From NCBI GenBank assembly GCA_051652245.1, contig JBOFTV010000015.1, positions 1 through 10,521 of the forward strand: 10,521 nucleotides of DNA, written 5' to 3'. A program made the translations under genes and the position numbers. The DNA comes from BHER01 sp051652245. GTDB taxonomy: Bacteria; Bacillota_I; Bacilli_A; Culicoidibacterales; Culicoidibacteraceae. Below are positions 8,254-10,521 of this stretch, one piece after another (position 1 is the first letter of the stretch; each line of letters starts with the position of its first letter). The notes below the pieces were generated by a model. The model ran no database searches and was not told the origin of the DNA. It saw only the letters and a program-made list of their open reading frames with translations.

Positions 8254-8380
8254 CAAAAATTAAATAAAGCAAAAATCGTTAAAACGGTGTACACTCACAT
8301 CCTGAATGAAATAGACAAGAATCCAGATTTTAGCAGAAGAAGATATTTTCAGCATCAAGCGCCACTAGAAAATAAGTTAA
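8254..8380 (+). pseudogene. Remnant of an hsdR 3' end
   Basis: Positions 8254 onward align with the intact hsdR from 4165 onward, with about 73 of 77 bases identical up to the shared AATCCAGATTT. An extra T then shifts the frame, the match continues through AGAAGATATTTTCAG, and the sequence jumps to CTAGAAAATAAGTTAAC, matching CTAGAAAATGAGTTGAA at 4525-4541. About 250 bases of hsdR are missing between the two blocks. It has no start, no intact frame and no motor or nuclease part, so it cannot make a working protein. It shows that a second, related hsdR once ended here. Confidence 0.88.
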
Positions 8381-8515
8381 CAAAAACCATTAGGAATCTA
8401 TCCTATCACACTAGGCTAGTCAAAAATGGGATTCCAATGATCTAAAGGTAACAAAGCATCAATAGATGTAAATTTTATTTAGCGGGGATTTTTTTCAAAA
8501 AAAGGAATGATATTT

Positions 8516-8787
8516 ATGGGAATTAATTATGACATATTATTGCATTATCTTAATAAACAGGCAAAAGAAAATGGTAAGATATTATTGGAAAAATAGATAC
8601 GGAAAATAGACGAAAAATTGCAGACATCGGATGCGGTGGCGGATATTATTCTTTTCACTTTGCTCAAATGAACACATCCAGCAAAGTTTTTGCGATAGAT
8701 GTAGATATGCGCCATCTAGAATTCATCAAAAAATAATCAATAAAAAAGAAAATAGGAAATATCTCTACCATACCCAGTGTGATATGA
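8516..8787 (+). pseudogene. Broken class I SAM-dependent methyltransferase fragment
   Basis: ATG 8516, preceded by AAAGGAATGA, opens a frame encoding MGINYDILLHYLNKQAKENG and stops at TAG 8594-8596. In another frame (about 8584-8733) the DNA encodes IGKIDTENRRKIADIGCGGG, followed by YYSFHFAQMNTSSKVFAIDV. The DIGCGGG is the glycine-rich SAM-binding motif I, and the acidic end of VFAIDVD matches motif II of small-molecule methyltransferases. That frame meets TAA 8734-8736, continues as SIKKKIGNISTIPSVI and stops again at 8785-8787. One frameshift, at least one internal stop and loss of the C-terminal half show it is dead. The original substrate cannot be told. It is not related to the DNA methylases upstream, which belong to the NPPF type. 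Confidence 0.75.
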
Positions 8788-8813
8788 TAATGTCCGGGAG
8801 TGAGGTCCTTAAA

Positions 8814-8857
8814 AGCACCAAAGTAGTCATTAAGATTACAGTGGCGCTATTTTTTTG
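8814..8857 (+). terminator. Probable Rho-independent terminator
   Basis: An imperfect hairpin pairs AGC-A-CCA (8814-8820) with TGG-C-GCT (8842-8848), with inner GTA/TAC pairing, and is followed at once by ATTTTTTTG. The stem has internal mismatches, so its strength is uncertain. It would end transcription coming from the upstream locus or from the broken methyltransferase. Confidence 0.45.
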
Positions 8858-8919
8858 TCGAATTTCTCATTTTAATATTACGTAATTCGTTATAGTGATT
8901 AAAATGGAGGTGGCTCTAC

Positions 8920-9018
8920 ATGGGTGAAAAGTTTCGCGTTATGTCGTTAAATCTGTATATGAAAAGAAAAAAGCTTATAAGGACCTTGAAGTGCCAAACT
9001 CAGGGTAAATACATATAA
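8920..9018 (+). pseudogene. Short frame with strong start signal, probably a gene remnant
   Basis: GGAGGTGG (8906-8913) lies six bases before ATG 8920, an excellent start context, but the frame holds only 32 residues (MGEKFRVMSLNLYMKRKKLI onward). A neighbouring frame from 8946 reads VKSVYEKKKAYKDLEVPNSG and ends at TAA 9006-9008. This looks more protein-like and suggests a frameshifted small gene. I do not recognise the family. A genuine 32-residue peptide is possible but less likely. Confidence 0.35.
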
Positions 9019-9022
9019 AATT

Positions 9023-9050
9023 TTGATTTATTCTTTATATGTTGTATAAT
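9023..9050 (+). promoter_or_regulatory. Vegetative (sigma-A type) promoter
   Basis: TTGATT (9023-9028) and TATAAT (9045-9050) are separated by 16 bases. The -10 is a perfect consensus and the -35 has one or two mismatches. Transcription would start near 9057 and could drive the short frame at 9070, a small RNA, or the RNase HI-RnlA gene 320 bases downstream. This is the best promoter sequence I see in the window. Confidence 0.65.
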
Positions 9051-9069
9051 AAAAAAGAGTGTGAAAGAT

Positions 9070-9135
9070 ATGGATAATAATCAAAATATTTATAACACCT
9101 TGAAGTTTTTTAAAGTATACTTTAAAAATGAGTAA
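9070..9135 (+). CDS. Possible 21-residue peptide behind the promoter
   Basis: ATG 9070 begins MDNNQNIYNTLKFFKVYFKN and the frame stops at TAA 9133-9135. It is the first frame after the 9023-9050 promoter, but the upstream GTGTGAAAGAT is a weak ribosome binding site. The second half of the frame is the 9107-9128 palindrome. It may be the N-terminal stub of a lost gene or not translated at all. No family is recognised. Confidence 0.25.
   Translation: MDNNQNIYNTLKFFKVYFKNE
9107..9128. repeat. Perfect 22-bp palindrome
   Basis: TTTTTAAAGTA (9107-9117) is followed directly by its reverse complement TACTTTAAAAA (9118-9128), with no loop and a GTATAC centre. It lies about 50 bases after the expected transcription start of the 9023-9050 promoter. 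A loopless palindrome suits a dimeric DNA-binding regulator better than an RNA hairpin. It is too A+T-rich and lacks the form of a standard terminator. Confidence 0.7.
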
Positions 9136-9219
9136 GCATCCTAAACCACGGACAAAAACTAAGAATATCAACTTAGAAATACCGTAACTTACTTGCCCCA
9201 TAGCGCATAGTAGTTTTTA

Positions 9220-9241
9220 TGTTAAAATTAAATGATATAAA
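9220..9241 (+). promoter_or_regulatory. Candidate extended -10 promoter elements before the RNase HI-RnlA gene
   Basis: Two TG-n-hexamer elements occur: TGTTAAAAT (9220-9228) and TGATATAAA (9233-9241). Neither has a good -35 at the right distance; TTGCCC at 9193-9198 is too far from the first. Either could start the message for the downstream gene, though A+T-rich DNA produces such matches by chance. Confidence 0.3.
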
Positions 9242-9284
9242 TAATATCGAATAAAATAAATTGTATGGTAAAAAGGAATAGGGG

Positions 9285-9374
9285 ATGACTTGTAGTAACG
9301 ACGAAGGAGTCATTAAAGATATTTTACAAATAAATAAAAGAGGGTTTTATTTATTATATGAGAGGAGAATATAA
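9285..9374 (+). CDS. Possible 29-residue leader peptide upstream of the RNase HI-RnlA gene
   Basis: ATG 9285 follows AAAAGGAATAGGGG and encodes MTCSNDEGVIKDILQINKRG and nine more residues, ending at TAA 9372-9374, one base before the ATG of the next gene. The main gene's ribosome binding site lies within this frame, so ribosomes finishing the peptide would sit on the next start. This is the geometry of a translationally coupled leader. No family is recognised, and it could equally be a chance frame. Confidence 0.35.
   Translation: MTCSNDEGVIKDILQINKRGFYLLYERRI
9329..9355 (+). repeat. 11-bp inverted repeat just upstream of the RNase HI-RnlA ribosome binding site
   Basis: AATAAATAAAA (9329-9339) pairs perfectly with TTTTATTTATT (9345-9355) across a GAGGG loop. 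The stem is all A-T and therefore weak. It ends six bases before the AGAGGAGA binding site, so it could modulate translation of the gene or be a protein site. It lacks the G+C stem of a terminator. Confidence 0.5.
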
Positions 9375-9375
9375 A

Positions 9376-10521
9376 ATGGCAAAAAAGAAATCATTTTATG
9401 CAGTAAAGAAAGGTATTGTTCCTGGAATCTATAAAACATGGGAGGAATGCAAGTTAAGTGTACATGGATTTAGTGGGGCTGAGTATACAGCTTTTTCTAC
9501 TGAAGAAGAGGCTTTATCTTATTTGAGTGGAAATAATCTTCATTCACAGCAAAAACCAAAAATGTCTAATGCTGACATAATTACACAAGTAAATGATGAA
9601 ATTTCAAATGAAATTATTGTTGCTTTTGTTGATGGGAGTTACAATGCAAATACAAAAAAATATGGATATGGTTCATATATTCAATATATTGAGAATAACA
9701 CTTTTAAATCTAAGGAAATATATGGAAATGGTAACTACAAAAAGCATGTAGAAGCAGAAAATGTTGCCGGTGAACTCTATGCAGTAATACATACAATTGA
9801 ATATATAATAAAAGAAGAATTGACTGATAGAAAAATCAAAATATACCATGATTTAGAAGGCGCTCAAAAATGGGCAACAAAGGAGTGGAAGGCAAAAGAG
9901 GATGTTACAAAATTTTATATCCAAAAATTGGATGAATATAAAGAATTTACACAAATAGATTTTCAATGGATTAAGGGGCACTCAAAAATTGAATATAACG
10001 ATATTGCTGACGATCTTGCAAAGCTTGGGGCATCTGGTAAGAGTAAGAAAGTGGGTAGGGGGTATGCGATGTTTGATTGTGTAAAAATTGAAGAATTGAA
10101 GAGTATTATAGAGAAAATATCAAGTGGTGATGGTGTGAACACAGAAAGCAAAAAAATAACTAGAGGAGAATGTTTCATCCTTTCTAACGAAAAAAATGAA
10201 AAATTGAGAATAACATATTACAAAAAAGCAAAAAAAGTATTGCTCCAAGGGAAAATGAGTACATTGTTTCAAGGGTTTGTATCGATATATTCTGAGAATT
10301 TAGAAGACTTTGATCTTATTTCCGCTTATAACAAAATGTATAAAAGCAATGTGAAAACTACAGACATAGCTCAAATGTATCAAAAGCAATTTGAAAAATT
10401 TCCCGATAATTATCCTACAGATATTCAAAGTCAAATTAAGCAAGCACTAATTAACTCTAACAAAGCTTATATTTACAATACTATGGAAACGGAAGTTGAC
10501 TACTCATACCTCATTATTCCT
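9376..10521 (+). CDS. Viroplasmin-RNase HI-RnlA-like fusion protein, 3' end off the window
   Basis: This frame stays open for 382 residues to the window edge; it starts at ATG 9376 behind AGAGGAGA (9361-9368). Residues 5-50 (FYAVKKGIVPGIYKTWEEC, then a GFSGAEYTAF segment) form the viroplasmin/RNase H1 N-terminal hybrid-binding domain. Residues 80-220 are RNase HI: D86 in AFVDGS, E133 in AGELYAV, D159 in IYHDLEG, then IKGH (H202) and D212 ten residues later. The D-E-D-D set and the catalytic-loop His are therefore complete. From about 260, LRITYYKKAKKVLLQGKMSTLF and EVDYSYLIIP resemble the repeated and pre-HEPN parts of RnlA, the toxin RNase of the E. coli RNase LS antiphage system. The catalytic RnlA end would lie beyond the window. 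In E. coli a separate RNase HI activates RnlA, so fusion is functionally sensible. RNase HI is sure; the RnlA call rests on recalled motifs. The antitoxin partner is not in view. Confidence 0.85.
   Translation, partial: MAKKKSFYAVKKGIVPGIYKTWEECKLSVHGFSGAEYTAFSTEEEALSYLSGNNLHSQQKPKMSNADIITQVNDEISNEIIVAFVDGSYNANTKKYGYGSYIQYIENNTFKSKEIYGNGNYKKHVEAENVAGELYAVIHTIEYIIKEELTDRKIKIYHDLEGAQKWATKEWKAKEDVTKFYIQKLDEYKEFTQIDFQWIKGHSKIEYNDIADDLAKLGASGKSKKVGRGYAMFDCVKIEELKSIIEKISSGDGVNTESKKITRGECFILSNEKNEKLRITYYKKAKKVLLQGKMSTLFQGFVSIYSENLEDFDLISAYNKMYKSNVKTTDIAQMYQKQFEKFPDNYPTDIQSQIKQALINSNKAYIYNTMETEVDYSYLIIP

Larger units (their letters stand above)
8169..9375. other. Gene-poor stretch of decayed remnants between two defence modules
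   Basis: No intact large gene is visible on either strand; the longer open frames here are not supported by family resemblance. Features I can support are listed separately. The rest (8169-8253, 8381-8515, 8858-8905, 9136-9220) is A+T-rich DNA in which I see nothing recognisable. There are no transposase signatures, tRNA or CRISPR repeats. The presence of two broken genes suggests repeated insertion and loss at this spot. Confidence 0.7.

Noticed and set aside
8631..8885. An 84-residue open frame over the broken methyltransferase
   Set aside because: Its translation is cysteine- and arginine-rich with no family resemblance. The SAM motif lies in a different frame of the same DNA, so this frame is a shadow.
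9128..9187. A 19-residue frame MSKHPKPRTKTKNINLEIP after the palindrome
   Set aside because: It has no ribosome binding site and its start lies in the palindrome. It is too short to support as a gene.
9285..9313. Inverted repeat ATGACT/AGTCAT as a riboswitch or terminator
   Set aside because: It has only six base pairs with a 17-base loop and no T-run, and it matches no known riboswitch core. It is likely chance.
8169..9375. Insertion sequence or transposon in the gene-poor stretch
   Set aside because: No transposase motif, terminal inverted repeats or target-site duplication could be found by eye. The hsdR remnant is explained better by recombination.

Overview
The window is A+T-rich DNA with strong AGGAGG-type ribosome binding sites, tightly packed operon spacing and a few degraded genes. 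This fits a low-GC Firmicute, most likely Bacillales. I cannot name the species. The content is a defence island: a type I restriction-modification (R-M) locus, a membrane KAP-type NTPase paired with an unusual methylase-like protein, a stretch of gene remnants, and the start of an RNase HI-RnlA fusion that looks like a toxin.

Layout, all on the + strand. Positions 1-206 are the 3' end of hsdM. Positions 196-1350 are hsdS, overlapping hsdM by 11 bases. Positions 1384-4545 are a full-length hsdR with the PD-(D/E)XK nuclease and superfamily 2 translocase motifs intact. Positions 4619-6685 encode a 688-residue KAP-family P-loop NTPase with two membrane segments between Walker A and Walker B. Positions 6675-8168 encode a 497-residue HsdM-like protein whose catalytic NPPF motif reads HPPF; its start overlaps the KAP stop by 11 bases. 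All five genes are collinear and could be one operon, with a 73-base gap before the KAP gene where an internal promoter could sit.

Positions 8169-9375 hold no intact large gene. They contain a short, frameshifted copy of the hsdR 3' end (8254-8380), a broken SAM-dependent methyltransferase (8516-8787), a probable terminator, short frames with good start signals, a consensus-like promoter (9023-9050) and a perfect 22-bp palindrome (9107-9128). The second hsdR tail means that the KAP plus methylase-like pair lies between two hsdR 3' ends. This points to insertion or recombination between related R-M loci.

Positions 9376-10521, running off the window, encode an N-terminal viroplasmin-type hybrid-binding domain, a complete RNase HI domain with D86/E133/D159/D212, and then sequence resembling the RnlA toxin of RNase LS. 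In E. coli, RNase HI is a separate protein that activates RnlA, so a physical fusion is striking. A 29-residue upstream frame ends one base before its start codon.

How the genes may work together: HsdM2S methylates and HsdR2M2S cleaves foreign DNA. The KAP/methylase-like pair is probably a second, separately functioning defence module or an accessory to the R-M complex. The RNase HI-RnlA protein is probably an RNA-targeting abortive-infection toxin whose antitoxin would lie downstream. The last two roles are inferences.
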